From Caenispirillum bisanense (GTDB lineage Bacteria > Pseudomonadota > Alphaproteobacteria > Rhodospirillales > UBA2165), in contig CAMDWJ010000017.1 of the NCBI GenBank assembly GCA_945877815.1, positions 26,219-90,218 on the forward strand: DNA of 64,000 bases, written 5' to 3'. Position 1 is the first letter of the stretch. Every line of letters starts with the position of its first letter. The notes below the pieces were generated by a model. It was not told the origin of the DNA. It worked only from the letters and a program-made list of their open reading frames with translations, and searched no databases. The position numbers were made by a program, and so were the translations under genes. Shown piece by piece: positions 44,602 through 54,966 of this stretch.

Positions 44602-46776
44602 CTACAGTTTGATCCGCCGCAATCGGACTGCGTTCAACGTGACCAGAATCGACGAGGTCGACATCGCAATTGCCGCGACCAGCGGCGTCACTAAACCTGC
44701 TACGGCGATCGGCACCGCAAACGCGTTATAGGCTATCGAAAGCGCGATATTCTCGCGCACGCGTGCCTGGGCACCCTGACCAACCCGCACCATCCAAACG
44801 ACGGGAGCCAGGAACTTGCCCTGAAACACGATGTCCGCCGCCGTGCGGCTTATATCGGCGCCGGAGGCCGGCGATGCCGAAACGAATCCCGCCGCCAAGG
44901 CAGGTGCATCATTCAAGCCGTCGCCGACCATCAGCACCCGATGCCCGGCGAGAGCGAATTCATGGACCGCATCGACCTTTTCATTTGGACGGCACCCGGC
45001 CTGCCAGTCTGCGATGCCGAGCTTGTTCGCGACAGCCGCGACGGAAGCCGTGTGATCGCCGGACAGAATCGCGACATGTATCCCAAGCGCCTGAAGTGCC
45101 GCGACGGTTTCCACGGCGTCCTCCTTGAGAGAGTCACGGAACCGGAAACGATGATAGGTTCCGCCGGACGCACTGTACCAAAGTTCCGGGCCATCGAACG
45201 GCGTTTCCAGTGCACCGGGAGCCGCCCAGGCGCGACGCCCAAGCCGCACAACTTCACCCCCAATCGTTCCCTCGACGCCGGAACCTGCGACCTCGACCAC
45301 ATTCACGGCGCACGGTTTCGGCAAATGCGCACCGGCATCGGCTACGGCACGCGACAGCGGATGGCGGCTGGCACCGGCAAGCGCCGCCGCCTCGGCCAGA
45401 ATTCCGTCGCCGGGACGTTCGACCAGTTCCAACTCGCCGCGCGTCAGCGTTCCCGTCTTGTCGAAGATCACGGTATCGACCTGGGCCAGCCGTTCCAAAG
45501 CATCCGGGGTCTTCACCAAAACACCACGCGTGAACAAAAGTCCATGCGCAACGACGCGTACTACCGGGACTGCGAGCCCCAAGGCGCACGGGCAGGTGAT
45601 GATCAGAACAGCTACGGCGTTGAGAAGACCGTCATGGACGCCCGCCCCCAACATCCACCACAAAACGAACGTGCCAAAGGCCAAGGCGTGCACCGCCGGG
45701 GAATAAAAGCGGGCGATACGATCGACCAACACGACGTATGCGGATCGTCCGCGCTCGGCCGTCTCCATCAGGCGGACGATGTCGGCGAGCAGCGTGTCGC
45801 CCACCGCTGCTTTGACCCGGATCGACAATGGTCCCGTGAGATTGAGGGTCCCGGCATAAACCGCGCCGCCGGGACGAATCGTCTCGGGGACGGCCTCGCC
45901 CGTCAATAAGCTCGAATCAATATCGGATACGCCGGTGGCTACAATACCGTCGACTGGAATTTTTTCGCCGGGCGATAAGGCGACCATCATTTCGGGCGCG
46001 ACATCGCCGAGCGGCACAACTCGTTCGTGCCCATCGGGGTCGATCAGCCGAGCCGTTTCGCCGGACATCGATAGAAGGCTTGCCGCCGCAGACCGGGCAC
46101 GCGCGCGCGCGCTGTGATCGAGATATCGTCCGATCAGCAAAAAGAACAGTAAGGTGACGGCAGCGTCAAAATAAGCGTGCGGTCCACCGCTGATGGTTTC
46201 GGCAAGACTGACTCCGCTCGCGAGAATGACGGCCAGCGAGATCGGAACATCCATATTCATCGAGCCGGACCGCAACACCGACCAGGCCGATCTAAAGAAC
46301 GGCCGGCCCGCGAACGCGACAGCGGGCAGCGCGATCAGCGCCGAAAGCCAATGGAACAAACCGCGTGTCGCAGCGCCCATATCGTCGAGGGCACCCGCCC
46401 AAACCGAAACCGATAGCAGCATGACGTTGCCGGCGGCGAACCCCGCGACGGCCAGGGCCAGTAGCAATGCCCGTTCCTCGGCCGCACCCGCATCGACGGC
46501 AAGTGCCGCGCGATAAGGCATTGTTGGATAGCCAAGCGCGGTCACCGTTTGCAGGATGGTTTCCGGTTCCAGAGTTTCCGGAGCGAAATCGACCGAGAGA
46601 CGATGGGTACTCATGTTGAGCCGAACGCCGACCACGCCGGGCAGTCCGCTCACTGCCCGCTCAATCTTCGACATGCAGCCGGCGCAGTGCACATTTTGCA
46701 CCAAGAGTTCCAAATGCTCCGCGTCGGCACCGGCCGAATGGGTCGCGAGCGGAGCACTCGACGAAATCATGTTCAT
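44602..46776 (-). CDS. ccoI: heavy-metal translocating P-type ATPase CcoI/FixI
   Basis: VHCAGCMSKIERAVSGLPG, TCPCALGLAVP, FDKTGTLTRGE, GDGLNDAPAL. Confidence 0.95.
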   Translation of the reverse strand: MNMISSSAPLATHSAGADAEHLELLVQNVHCAGCMSKIERAVSGLPGVVGVRLNMSTHRLSVDFAPETLEPETILQTVTALGYPTMPYRAALAVDAGAAEERALLLALAVAGFAAGNVMLLSVSVWAGALDDMGAATRGLFHWLSALIALPAVAFAGRPFFRSAWSVLRSGSMNMDVPISLAVILASGVSLAETISGGPHAYFDAAVTLLFFLLIGRYLDHSARARARSAAASLLSMSGETARLIDPDGHERVVPLGDVAPEMMVALSPGEKIPVDGIVATGVSDIDSSLLTGEAVPETIRPGGAVYAGTLNLTGPLSIRVKAAVGDTLLADIVRLMETAERGRSAYVVLVDRIARFYSPAVHALAFGTFVLWWMLGAGVHDGLLNAVAVLIITCPCALGLAVPVVRVVAHGLLFTRGVLVKTPDALERLAQVDTVIFDKTGTLTRGELELVERPGDGILAEAAALAGASRHPLSRAVADAGAHLPKPCAVNVVEVAGSGVEGTIGGEVVRLGRRAWAAPGALETPFDGPELWYSASGGTYHRFRFRDSLKEDAVETVAALQALGIHVAILSGDHTASVAAVANKLGIADWQAGCRPNEKVDAVHEFALAGHRVLMVGDGLNDAPALAAGFVSASPASGADISRTAADIVFQGKFLAPVVWMVRVGQGAQARVRENIALSIAYNAFAVPIAVAGLVTPLVAAIAMSTSSILVTLNAVRLRRIKL

Positions 46777-47261
46777 GGTTTCACCCGGATTTCGTGGGTC
46801 ATGCGATAGCGGCGGCTATCGGCATGGACCGCCGCTATTTCGACCGACCACGCGCCCGCGAGCGGCGGAGCCACGCGCGCCCGATAGGCGCCATCGGCCT
46901 CACGCGTCAATTCCACCGACACGTCTTCGCCGGCACTTGCCGGCCGCTTTAGATTTACGGTGACGGAAAGTCCCGATAGTGGCGTCCCGCTCATATCCGC
47001 GATACGCACGGTCAGCTTGCCGTCGAGACCAAGATCGACTCCGCTGCGCCACCCCATGGCCGCCTGGACGCGCGCCTCGTCCAAGACCCGGTTGTAGCCA
47101 ACGCCGGCCTTATAGGCGTCTTGCTGACTTAGTCCCGGCCATGTCTCGAGCGCGAAGAAGATAAAGATGGCGTTCACCGCACCGACCACTGCCCAAAATA
47201 CGAGAAGGGCGATGAGAACCATGCGCCCGGTCAGGGGACGGGGCGAAGTCATGGCGGTCAT
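46773..47261 (-). CDS. ccoH: FixH family protein
   Basis: LTGRMVLIALLVFWAVVGAVNAIFIFFALETWPGL. Confidence 0.93.
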   Translation of the reverse strand: MTAMTSPRPLTGRMVLIALLVFWAVVGAVNAIFIFFALETWPGLSQQDAYKAGVGYNRVLDEARVQAAMGWRSGVDLGLDGKLTVRIADMSGTPLSGLSVTVNLKRPASAGEDVSVELTREADGAYRARVAPPLAGAWSVEIAAVHADSRRYRMTHEIRVKP

Positions 47262-48745
47262 TTCTCGGCACCCCTAAATATGGTCTCGGCATGCACCGCA
47301 TCCCCGCCGTTGATATCGTGAAGTGAAAAAGCGATGTCGGTGGAGACCCCCTCGAAACTCTTCGCGGGTGCGGTCACATGGACACGGAAACTGCGCAGCG
47401 AATCGGGATCGACCGTGAGAACGGGTACGACCCCGGCAACGCCGGAAACGCCGACGACTGAGACCACGGCGCCCGGAATTCCATCGGCGGCGATGTTAAA
47501 CGAACGCGTGGCATAACTTTTGTTCAGGATTTTGACTGAATAGGCATTCCGGATCGCCCCATCGGACAGCTTCACAAACAATGGATTGCGATCGTGCAAC
47601 ACGTTTACTTCAATTTCCGGCCGCGTCACGAGCGCATAAAGCATGATCAGACCCGCGAGACTCCATGCCGCGAAGTAGGCCAGTGTGCGCGGTCGAATGG
47701 GCCGCACATCGCCACCCTTTCCGATCGCGGCACGGTGTTCGCCCGCGAGCGAGGCATAGCCGATAAGGCGAAGCGGGCGGCCAAGCTTGTCCATCACCTC
47801 GTCGCAGGCGTCGATGCACAGGGCGCAAGTGATGCACTCCAACTGCTGCCCGTCTCGGATATCGATGCCCATCGGGCAGGCGGCGACGCAAGCATTGCAA
47901 TCGACGCAATCGCCCAGCTTGGCATCGGCCGCAATCGATTTGACCGACCCGCGCGGCTCGCCGCGATTGGGGCGATAGGCGACGACGAGCGACTCCTCGT
48001 CCATCATTGCCCCCATAATGCGCGGCCAGGGGCACATATAGGTGCAGACCTGCTCGCGCATGTGACCGCCCAGAACATAGGTCGTGAACGTCAAAGCCGC
48101 GACGGTCATATAGGCGATTCCCGGCGCCTCCAACGTTACGAAACCTTGCGCGAGCGTCGGTGCATCGGCGAAATAGAAAATCCAGGCGCCGCCGGTCAGC
48201 ATCGCAATGACGAGCCAAACCGTATGCTTCGCAGTGCGCCGCCAGAGCTTGTCGAAACTCATCGGAGCCTTGTCGAGGCGGATGCGCGCGTTGCGATCAC
48301 CTTCGATCTGACGTTCCACGAAAATGAACAGATCGGTCCAAACCGTCTGCGGACAAAAATATCCACACCACAGACGTCCTGCGACGCTTGTGGTTAAAAA
48401 CAGTCCGATACCGGCCATGATCAGAAGGCCTGCGACGAAAAAGAATTCCTGCGGCCAGATCTCGATGAAAAAGAAATAAAAGCGGCGACCCGGAAAATCG
48501 ATCAGCACAGCTTGGTCGGGCACACCGGGACCACGATCCCAGCGCAACCAGGGTGTGACGTAATAAACCAGTAAGGTCGCCGCCATGATCCACCATTTCA
48601 GGCGGCGGTAGGTCCCATGCACCAGACGCGGTTGAATCTTGACCCGCGCCTGATAAAGCGACCGGTTTTCACGCTTATTGGTCGGCGCGACGTCGATCCG
48701 CTCGATCTCGGTCGGATGGACCTCAGGATCCAGCGGGACGACCAT
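47258..48745 (-). CDS. ccoG: cytochrome c oxidase accessory protein CcoG
   Basis: FCPQTVWTDLFIFVE, CVDCNACVAACPMGIDIRDGQQLECITCALCIDACDEVM. Confidence 0.95.
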   Translation of the reverse strand: MVVPLDPEVHPTEIERIDVAPTNKRENRSLYQARVKIQPRLVHGTYRRLKWWIMAATLLVYYVTPWLRWDRGPGVPDQAVLIDFPGRRFYFFFIEIWPQEFFFVAGLLIMAGIGLFLTTSVAGRLWCGYFCPQTVWTDLFIFVERQIEGDRNARIRLDKAPMSFDKLWRRTAKHTVWLVIAMLTGGAWIFYFADAPTLAQGFVTLEAPGIAYMTVAALTFTTYVLGGHMREQVCTYMCPWPRIMGAMMDEESLVVAYRPNRGEPRGSVKSIAADAKLGDCVDCNACVAACPMGIDIRDGQQLECITCALCIDACDEVMDKLGRPLRLIGYASLAGEHRAAIGKGGDVRPIRPRTLAYFAAWSLAGLIMLYALVTRPEIEVNVLHDRNPLFVKLSDGAIRNAYSVKILNKSYATRSFNIAADGIPGAVVSVVGVSGVAGVVPVLTVDPDSLRSFRVHVTAPAKSFEGVSTDIAFSLHDINGGDAVHAETIFRGAEK

Positions 48746-48748
48746 GAC

Positions 48749-49630
48749 TCATTTGCCTCCGCCCAGACTGTGAATATAGACGGCAAGCTGCTTGACGGTA
48801 ACCTCATCGAGGATGCGACCCCAGGCCGGCATCACGCCGCGGCGGCTTTCTGAGATGGTCCGCAAGATCGCATCGCGATCGCCGCCATAAAGCCATATAT
48901 CGTTGTTGAGCGCAGGCGAACCCTGCTCGATCAGACCTTGGCCGTTATCGCCATGGCAGACGACGCAATTCTCGCGGAACACGACGGCACCCGGAAGAGA
49001 CCCGGCCGAGCCATCGCGGCGTGACAAGGCCAATACGTAGTCGGCGACATTGTTCACTTGAACGCGAGTCAGCAAGCCGTCCTTGAGGAATGCCGGCATC
49101 TGAGAATTGTGCGCTTGCTCGTCGAGATCGTTACGGGCGCCGTGACGGATCGTGAAGGCGATCTGTTCCAGCGTCCCACCCCATAACCATTCGTCGTCGT
49201 TGAGATTGGGATAGCCGACAGCACCCGCCGCACCCGATCCATGACAGGTCGCGCAGTTCACGGAATAGGCAGAACGTCCGCCGGCCAAGGCGAATTCGAG
49301 CAAATTAGCATCGTTGCGAATTTCGCTGAGCGACGACGCAGCCAGGAATTTCTCTCGTAAACCCGACTGGGCCGCGCGGGCTTCGTTCACATCCTCGGCA
49401 ACCGACGCGCGGCTCGAATAGCCCAATATCCCCTTGGTGTAGCCATTGAGCGTCGGCCAGGCCGGCATCGCGATCCAATAGCCGATCGACCATACGATGC
49501 AGGCATAGAATATCCACAGCCACCAGCGCGGCAGCGGGGTATCGAGTTCGCGGATACCGTCCCATTCATGCCCGGTCGTTTCGGTCTTGGTGACGTCGTC
49601 GAAACCGCGTTGGCTGGACTGCTGGCTCAT
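48749..49630 (-). CDS. ccoP: cbb3-type cytochrome c oxidase subunit III
   Basis: Heme motifs CATCHGSG and CVVCHGDN; start trimmed to MSQQSSQRGF. Confidence 0.95.
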   Translation of the reverse strand: MSQQSSQRGFDDVTKTETTGHEWDGIRELDTPLPRWWLWIFYACIVWSIGYWIAMPAWPTLNGYTKGILGYSSRASVAEDVNEARAAQSGLREKFLAASSLSEIRNDANLLEFALAGGRSAYSVNCATCHGSGAAGAVGYPNLNDDEWLWGGTLEQIAFTIRHGARNDLDEQAHNSQMPAFLKDGLLTRVQVNNVADYVLALSRRDGSAGSLPGAVVFRENCVVCHGDNGQGLIEQGSPALNNDIWLYGGDRDAILRTISESRRGVMPAWGRILDEVTVKQLAVYIHSLGGGK

Positions 49631-49631
49631 A

Positions 49632-49781
49632 TCAATCCTCCCTGAACGGGATTCGCGCAGCATCGTCGAACTTCGCGCGCGATTTCGGCCGCAGCGCATA
49701 GATCAAGACGCAGGCGAAGATGGCCATGAAGTAGATTAAGCCCCAGGTCTGGGCGAAATGAGAAATATTTTCGTAGGTCAT
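49632..49781 (-). CDS. ccoQ: cbb3-type cytochrome oxidase subunit IV (CcoQ)
   Basis: Not in ORF track: MTYENISHFAQTWGLIYFMAIFACVLIYALRPKSRAKFDDAARIPFRED*. Confidence 0.9.
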   Translation of the reverse strand: MTYENISHFAQTWGLIYFMAIFACVLIYALRPKSRAKFDDAARIPFRED

Positions 49782-49791
49782 GCCGCGATCC

Positions 49792-50517
49792 TCATCGGAA
49801 ATTCTCTGCTGCCTTGAAGACCGAAAAATCGACCAAGGTGCCGAGCATCTGGAGATAGGCGATCAATGCATCCAACTCGCTCACCGCGTTCGGATTGCCG
49901 TCGAAGTCGCGCACCTGAACCTTGCCGTATCTTTTGGCCAGCGCCTCGATCCCGTCGCTGTCCGGATTGGCCTGCGCCAGCGCATCTGCCGTTGCATTGG
50001 CGATCATCTCGTCGCTATACGGAACGCCGACCATGCGATTGGCACCGAGATGCTCGCCGATCCGCTTGAAATCGATGGGTTGCTTGGCCAGGAACGGATA
50101 GCCGGGCATGACCGATTCCGGAACCAGGCTGCGCGGCGCCTCCAGATGCGCGCGATGTCATTCGTCGGAGTATTTTCCGCCGACCCGGGCGAGATCCGGC
50201 CCCGTACGTTTCGAACCCCATTGGAAGGGGTGGTCGTACATGCTCTCGGCCGCGAGGCTGTAATGGCCATAGCGTTCTAGCTCGTCGCGAAACGGGCGAA
50301 CCATCTGGCTATGGCAATTATAACAACCTTCGCGGATATAGATGTTGCGGCCGGCGAGTTCGAGCGGCGTATAGGGCCGCATGCCCTCGACCTTCTCGAT
50401 CGTGCTTTCGAGGCGGAACAGCGGCGCGATCTCGATGATGCCGCCGATCGACACGACGACCAGAATACCAACGAGCAGCAGCATCGAATTGCGCTCGAAC
50501 CAACCATGATCGAACAT
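49792..50517 (-). CDS. ccoO: cbb3-type cytochrome c oxidase subunit II, interrupted by an in-frame UGA at 50158-50160
   Basis: CYNCHSQM heme motif; ORFs 50158-50517 and 49792-50109 lie in one frame: [33 protein letters not shown]; 242 codons end to end. Confidence 0.88.
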
Positions 50518-50531
50518 GATGCTTATCCCCC

Positions 50532-52160
50532 TTAGATGGCGGCGCGAAGCGCAGGCGCGGCTTCGATACCCATGGGTTTTTCATTGCGCACGCGGCCGAG
50601 CGCCGTCATCCAGATGTTGTAGGCCATGATCAGTGCCCCGAAGACGTAAAGCGCGCCGCCACCGGCGCGGATGATGTAGAAGGGATGCATGGCGGCCACC
50701 GTCTCGGCGAAGGAATATTCAAGGAAGCCGAGCTTGTCGTAGGCGCGCCACATTAAACCTTGCAGAATGCCGCTGACCCACATGGCCGAGATGTAGAGAA
50801 CGATCCCAAGCGTCGCGACCCAAAAGTGGAGCGAGACGAGGCGCAGCGAATAGAGCTGCTTGCGGCCCCAAGCCACCGGCGCCAGGAAATAGAGAGCGCC
50901 GAAAGACACGAAGCCTACCCAACCGAGTGCTCCGGAATGGACGTGACCGATCGTCCAGTCGGTATAGTGGCTGAGCGCATTGACTGCCTTGATCGACATG
51001 AGCGGCCCTTCGAACGTGCTCATGCCGTAGAAGGCGACCGAAATCACCAGCATGCGCAGGATCGGATCGGTACGCAGCTTGTCCCAGGCGCCGCGCAGCG
51101 TCATCAGGCCGTTGATCATGCCGCCCCAGGACGGCATCCACAGCATGATCGAAAAGGTCATACCGAGCGTCTGCGCCCAATCGGGTAGCGCTGTGTAGTG
51201 CAGATGATGCGGACCGGCCCAGATATAGATGAAGATCAAGGACCAGAAATGGATGATCGACAGCCGGTAGGAATAGATCGGCCGGTCGGCCTGCTTTGGC
51301 ACGAAATAATACATGATGCCGAGGAAGCCCGCGGTCAGGAAGAAGCCGACCGCATTGTGCGCATACCACCATTCGGTCAGCGCGTCCTGCACGCCGGCGA
51401 ACAGCGAATAGCTCTTGGAGCCATAAATATTGGCGGGCACCGACAGGTTGTTGACGAGGTGCAACATCGCGACCGTGGCGATGAAAGCGAGAAAGAACCA
51501 GTTGGCGACGTAAATATGCGGCTCGCGTCGTTTGGCGAGCGTAAACAGGAAGACGAGCAGATAGGTGACCCAGACAATTGTCAGCCATAGATCGATATAC
51601 CATTCGGGTTCGGCATATTCCTTGGACTGGGTAACGCCAAAGACATAACCGGTCGCGGCAAGCACGATGAACAGCTGATAGCCCCAGAGCACAAACCAAG
51701 GCGCCCAGAGGCCGGCAAGCCGCGCGCGGCAGGTACGCTGCACGACATGGAAGGACGTCGTGATCAAGACGGTGCCACCGAAGGCGAAGATCACGGCGGA
51801 AGTATGAAGCGGACGCAGACGGCCGAAATTGGTCCAGGGCAGATCGAAATTCAGCGCCGGGTAGGCAAGCTGCAGAGCGATCGTCAATCCGACCAGAAAA
51901 CCGACAACGCCCCAGAATGTGGAGGCGATGACACCGACCCGGATGATCGCATTGTTGTAGTTGGGCACACCGCCGACTTCGGGCGCACGCGCATCGACAA
52001 TGACGGAGTCGCGGAAACGGATTATCGCGAAAACGGCGACGACGGCCGCTGCGAACAGCATCCAGCCATGCATTTCGAAACCTGGATCTACGGCGCGCGA
52101 CGCCGCTATAAGACCCAGTACTGCGGTGGCACCTGCCGACGCCAAAATCAATCCGCTCAC
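50532..52160 (-). CDS. ccoN: cbb3-type cytochrome c oxidase subunit I
   Basis: [83 protein letters not shown]. Confidence 0.98.
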   Translation of the reverse strand: MSGLILASAGATAVLGLIAASRAVDPGFEMHGWMLFAAAVVAVFAIIRFRDSVIVDARAPEVGGVPNYNNAIIRVGVIASTFWGVVGFLVGLTIALQLAYPALNFDLPWTNFGRLRPLHTSAVIFAFGGTVLITTSFHVVQRTCRARLAGLWAPWFVLWGYQLFIVLAATGYVFGVTQSKEYAEPEWYIDLWLTIVWVTYLLVFLFTLAKRREPHIYVANWFFLAFIATVAMLHLVNNLSVPANIYGSKSYSLFAGVQDALTEWWYAHNAVGFFLTAGFLGIMYYFVPKQADRPIYSYRLSIIHFWSLIFIYIWAGPHHLHYTALPDWAQTLGMTFSIMLWMPSWGGMINGLMTLRGAWDKLRTDPILRMLVISVAFYGMSTFEGPLMSIKAVNALSHYTDWTIGHVHSGALGWVGFVSFGALYFLAPVAWGRKQLYSLRLVSLHFWVATLGIVLYISAMWVSGILQGLMWRAYDKLGFLEYSFAETVAAMHPFYIIRAGGGALYVFGALIMAYNIWMTALGRVRNEKPMGIEAAPALRAAI

Positions 52161-52217
52161 GCTCTCACCTCCCCAACCCTGAGGAGTGCAGGCTAGCGGA
52201 CAGCACCCGTCGATCGC

Positions 52218-52231
52218 TTGATCCGCGTCAA
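52218..52231 (-). promoter_or_regulatory. FNR/FixK-type box upstream of ccoN
   Basis: TTGATCCGCGTCAA, 58 bp upstream of the ccoN start. Confidence 0.75.
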
Positions 52232-52271
52232 GCCAACCGAACGAAGAGCCTAAGTATCAATACCTAAAGCA

Positions 52272-52298
52272 AAAGGGCCGGCACAGGGCCGGCCCTTT
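52272..52298 (-). terminator. hairpin downstream of VOC gene
   Basis: AAAGGGCCGGC-ACAG-GGCCGGCCCTTT, followed on minus strand by TTGCTTT. Confidence 0.65.
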
Positions 52299-52318
52299 CA
52301 GAACATCCAAACCCGCAA

Positions 52319-52756
52319 CTATTCAGCCGGAACAGGTTCTTTCTTTACGGGCGCCTTGGCCTCGCGGTCGGCGCGGGTCTCGGCCTTGTCGAAGCCATGA
52401 ACCGATAGATCGAACATATTGCCGTCCGGATCGCAGCCGCGGAATTCGGCATAGGGGCGATTCGACGGCCGCATTTTCGGATCCTCGACCCCGTTGTTCA
52501 CGAGCGTCATGCTGATCTCCGGCATGCTGTCGACCTGCCAGCCGAAGTGATTGAGGCCCGGAGGGGCTTCGCCCTGCAGCGCGCACGGCAGAACCGCAAG
52601 ATTGAGATAGCCGTCAGTCAGGTAGATGGCGGGAATGCCATGCTGACCCTTGGAGCGATTCACCTCCTCCATCTCGAAGGTGTCCTTATAGAACTGCGCG
52701 AGCTTTTCGGTATCGCGCGACATGACAGCAAGATGTTTGATCTTCGGTCGAGCCAT
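52319..52756 (-). CDS. VOC family protein (glyoxalase/dioxygenase superfamily)
   Basis: IKHLAVMSRDTEKLAQFYKDTFEMEEV...FRGCDPDGNMFDLS. Confidence 0.88.
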   Translation of the reverse strand: MARPKIKHLAVMSRDTEKLAQFYKDTFEMEEVNRSKGQHGIPAIYLTDGYLNLAVLPCALQGEAPPGLNHFGWQVDSMPEISMTLVNNGVEDPKMRPSNRPYAEFRGCDPDGNMFDLSVHGFDKAETRADREAKAPVKKEPVPAE

Positions 52757-52863
52757 CGGGTGCCTCCTCTTGGAATCGGGGAATTCGATAAACCACGTAA
52801 CGGTATGATGAACATTCGCATACCAGCCCCCTCAGTTAAAGCCCTCCCCGGCTCCCGGTTGAG

Positions 52864-53667
52864 GTGATACAAGCGCCCGAGATGTTAGATTCAGTGCTCC
52901 CACCACATCTGGTTCCGGACGGCTGGACGTCGGCCACCCTGGCCCTGGCGATGGCCGTTTTCTTGCTGGCCGGGCTGATCAAGGGCATCGCCGGGGCCGG
53001 CCTGCCCACCGTCGCACTTGCCCTGCTCGCCCTCGCCATCGACATCAAGGCCGCGATTGCCTTGCTGATCGTCCCCGCACTCGTCACCAATATCTGGCAG
53101 GGCCTGACGGGCGGCGCCTTCGCCCCGATCGCCCGACGCCTCGCCCCGATGTTGCTGGCCTCGGTGATTGGCATCTGGCTCGGCGTGGAAATCCTGGCGG
53201 TTGGCGACGCCAAGGTGCTAGCCGGCATACTCGGCGTCATCTTGCTCTTCTATGCGGCCTACAGCCTCGCCACCCCCCAAATCCCGCCGCCCAGCCCGCG
53301 CCTGGAGCTTTGGCTCTCCGCGCCCGTCGGCCTTACGACCGGCATCCTATTCGGCTTCACCGGATCGTTCCTGGTGCCCGGCGTCCTTTACATGCAAGCG
53401 CTCGGATTCAAGCGCGATCATTTCGTCCAGGCCATGGGCATCGCCTTTTCCTTTTCCACCTTCGTGTTGTGGATGTTCCTCGCCGGCAACGGCCTATTTT
53501 CTGTGCAACTCGGGGCAGTCTCGGCTTCCGTCTGCGTGCCGGCCCTGATCGGCATGGTGATCGGACAAAAACTTCGTAAGGGCATGAGCGAAGCCTTGTT
53601 CCGCCGTGCCTTCTTCATCACCCTGCTCGGGCTGTCGCTGTATATCGTAGCCCGCGCGTTCTTGTAG
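52864..53667 (+). CDS. TSUP family (TauE/SafE) membrane transporter
   Basis: LLAGLIKGIAGAGLPTVALALLAL, GLTTGILFGFTGSFLVPGVLYMQALG. Confidence 0.9.
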   Translation: MIQAPEMLDSVLPPHLVPDGWTSATLALAMAVFLLAGLIKGIAGAGLPTVALALLALAIDIKAAIALLIVPALVTNIWQGLTGGAFAPIARRLAPMLLASVIGIWLGVEILAVGDAKVLAGILGVILLFYAAYSLATPQIPPPSPRLELWLSAPVGLTTGILFGFTGSFLVPGVLYMQALGFKRDHFVQAMGIAFSFSTFVLWMFLAGNGLFSVQLGAVSASVCVPALIGMVIGQKLRKGMSEALFRRAFFITLLGLSLYIVARAFL

Positions 53668-53725
53668 ACACGGGTGCGGACGACGAATCACGAGAAACGA
53701 CCGGATAGATTTAGGAGAATCGAAC

Positions 53726-54469
53726 ATGAGCGAGTCGAAAAACGTCGTCGAACGCCTGGACGCCGTCGTCAACGATTTCAGCAGCCGCGTGCGCTTTTTC
53801 AACGAACCAATGACGGTGAGCCGCGCCAAGATGTTCGTGCTCCAGCATCGCCAGAATACGCGTTACCGCAATTCGGTTCTGAAACTGCGCGTCGCCACCA
53901 ATACGCCGGACTGGGACACGCGCCTGCGCATTCTCGGCGCCTGCGCCGAGGAAATCATCGCCGACAACGAATTCGGCGGCGGACGTCCGCATTGGGCGAT
54001 CCTGCAGGCGTTGGGGCGGCGTATCGGACTCACCGATATTGAAATGGAAGGTGCGACGCCGCTGGTCTCCACGCGCATCGCCTGGCTCGCCTGGGAAGCG
54101 CTGATGAGCAACCGACATTGGATCGAAGGGCTGATCGCCAATACCTGCGCCGAGCGCGCCAATGTTCCGGGCTATGGGACCGGCATCATCCGCGCGCACG
54201 GCTGGTTCGGTCTCGAGCGCCATCGCTGGAAACAGGTGTTCGGCCTTTCCGACGAAGAACTCGAATTCTTCGGTCTGCATGAAGAAGCCGATATCGTGCA
54301 TTCGAATCTCGGCTGGCAAAAAGCCGCCGATCAAGCAGCGCTGCTGCACATGGAAGATCAGCTGGTTACGGCCTGCCGCACCAATCTGCTGGTGTGGGAA
54401 AGCTATCTCAACGGCATCGCCGATGGCGGCGACGCGCTCGATCGCGGCGAAGTGCCGATGGCTGCCTAA
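53726..54469 (+). CDS. iron-containing redox enzyme family / PqqC-TenA-like protein
   Basis: All-helical; EEIIADNEFGGGRPHWAIL, EEADIVHSNLGWQKAADQ. Confidence 0.75.
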   Translation: MSESKNVVERLDAVVNDFSSRVRFFNEPMTVSRAKMFVLQHRQNTRYRNSVLKLRVATNTPDWDTRLRILGACAEEIIADNEFGGGRPHWAILQALGRRIGLTDIEMEGATPLVSTRIAWLAWEALMSNRHWIEGLIANTCAERANVPGYGTGIIRAHGWFGLERHRWKQVFGLSDEELEFFGLHEEADIVHSNLGWQKAADQAALLHMEDQLVTACRTNLLVWESYLNGIADGGDALDRGEVPMAA

Positions 54470-54966
54470 TACCGGATGTCCGAACGGCGGGCATCGCGCC
54501 TGCGTAGCCGCAGGACAAATGGTGCCTTGAGAAGTTCGTAGACGATCAGGCCCAATATGATTCCCGTGCCGGCATAGATAAGCCCCGTGAGATCGAACGG
54601 CAGCGCCGGACGAAAGGTTTCGAACGTGCGCGCCGCGATGCCCGTATCCATGTTCGCGAAAAACGAGAAGGGTCGGTGCAGGATGTCGCTCTCGGCGATG
54701 CTGCGGAACGCGGAATCGAGTTCGTCCGCTCGGCTGCGTGCTTCGGCCAGCAACATCGCCCGCACTTCGGTCGCCATATCGCGATAGTGGTCGGGGTCCA
54801 GCGCCAGTTTGTAACTGCGCTGCGCCTCGTCCATATGGCCGCCAAGACGTTGCAGATATTGCAGGACGAAGGCATCGAACTGCGAAGCAAGCGCGCCGCC
54901 GACGCCGCCGAAGACGGCGCCGATCAAGCTATCGAGTTTGCGCGTCAGCCAGGACAATGCCTTCAA
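54466..54966 (-). CDS. DUF2937-type membrane protein
   Basis: VFGGVGGALASQFDAFVLQYLQRLGGHMDEAQRSY. Confidence 0.75.
   Translation of the reverse strand: MKALSWLTRKLDSLIGAVFGGVGGALASQFDAFVLQYLQRLGGHMDEAQRSYKLALDPDHYRDMATEVRAMLLAEARSRADELDSAFRSIAESDILHRPFSFFANMDTGIAARTFETFRPALPFDLTGLIYAGTGIILGLIVYELLKAPFVLRLRRRDARRSDIRY

Noticed and set aside
50158-50160. UGA reassigned to Trp genome-wide
   Set aside because: Many conserved genes here (for example dapF, ccmH) terminate with TGA at the expected length.
50158-50160. Selenocysteine at the ccoO UGA
   Set aside because: The expected residue is Trp, not Cys, and there is no evident reason for Sec in CcoO.
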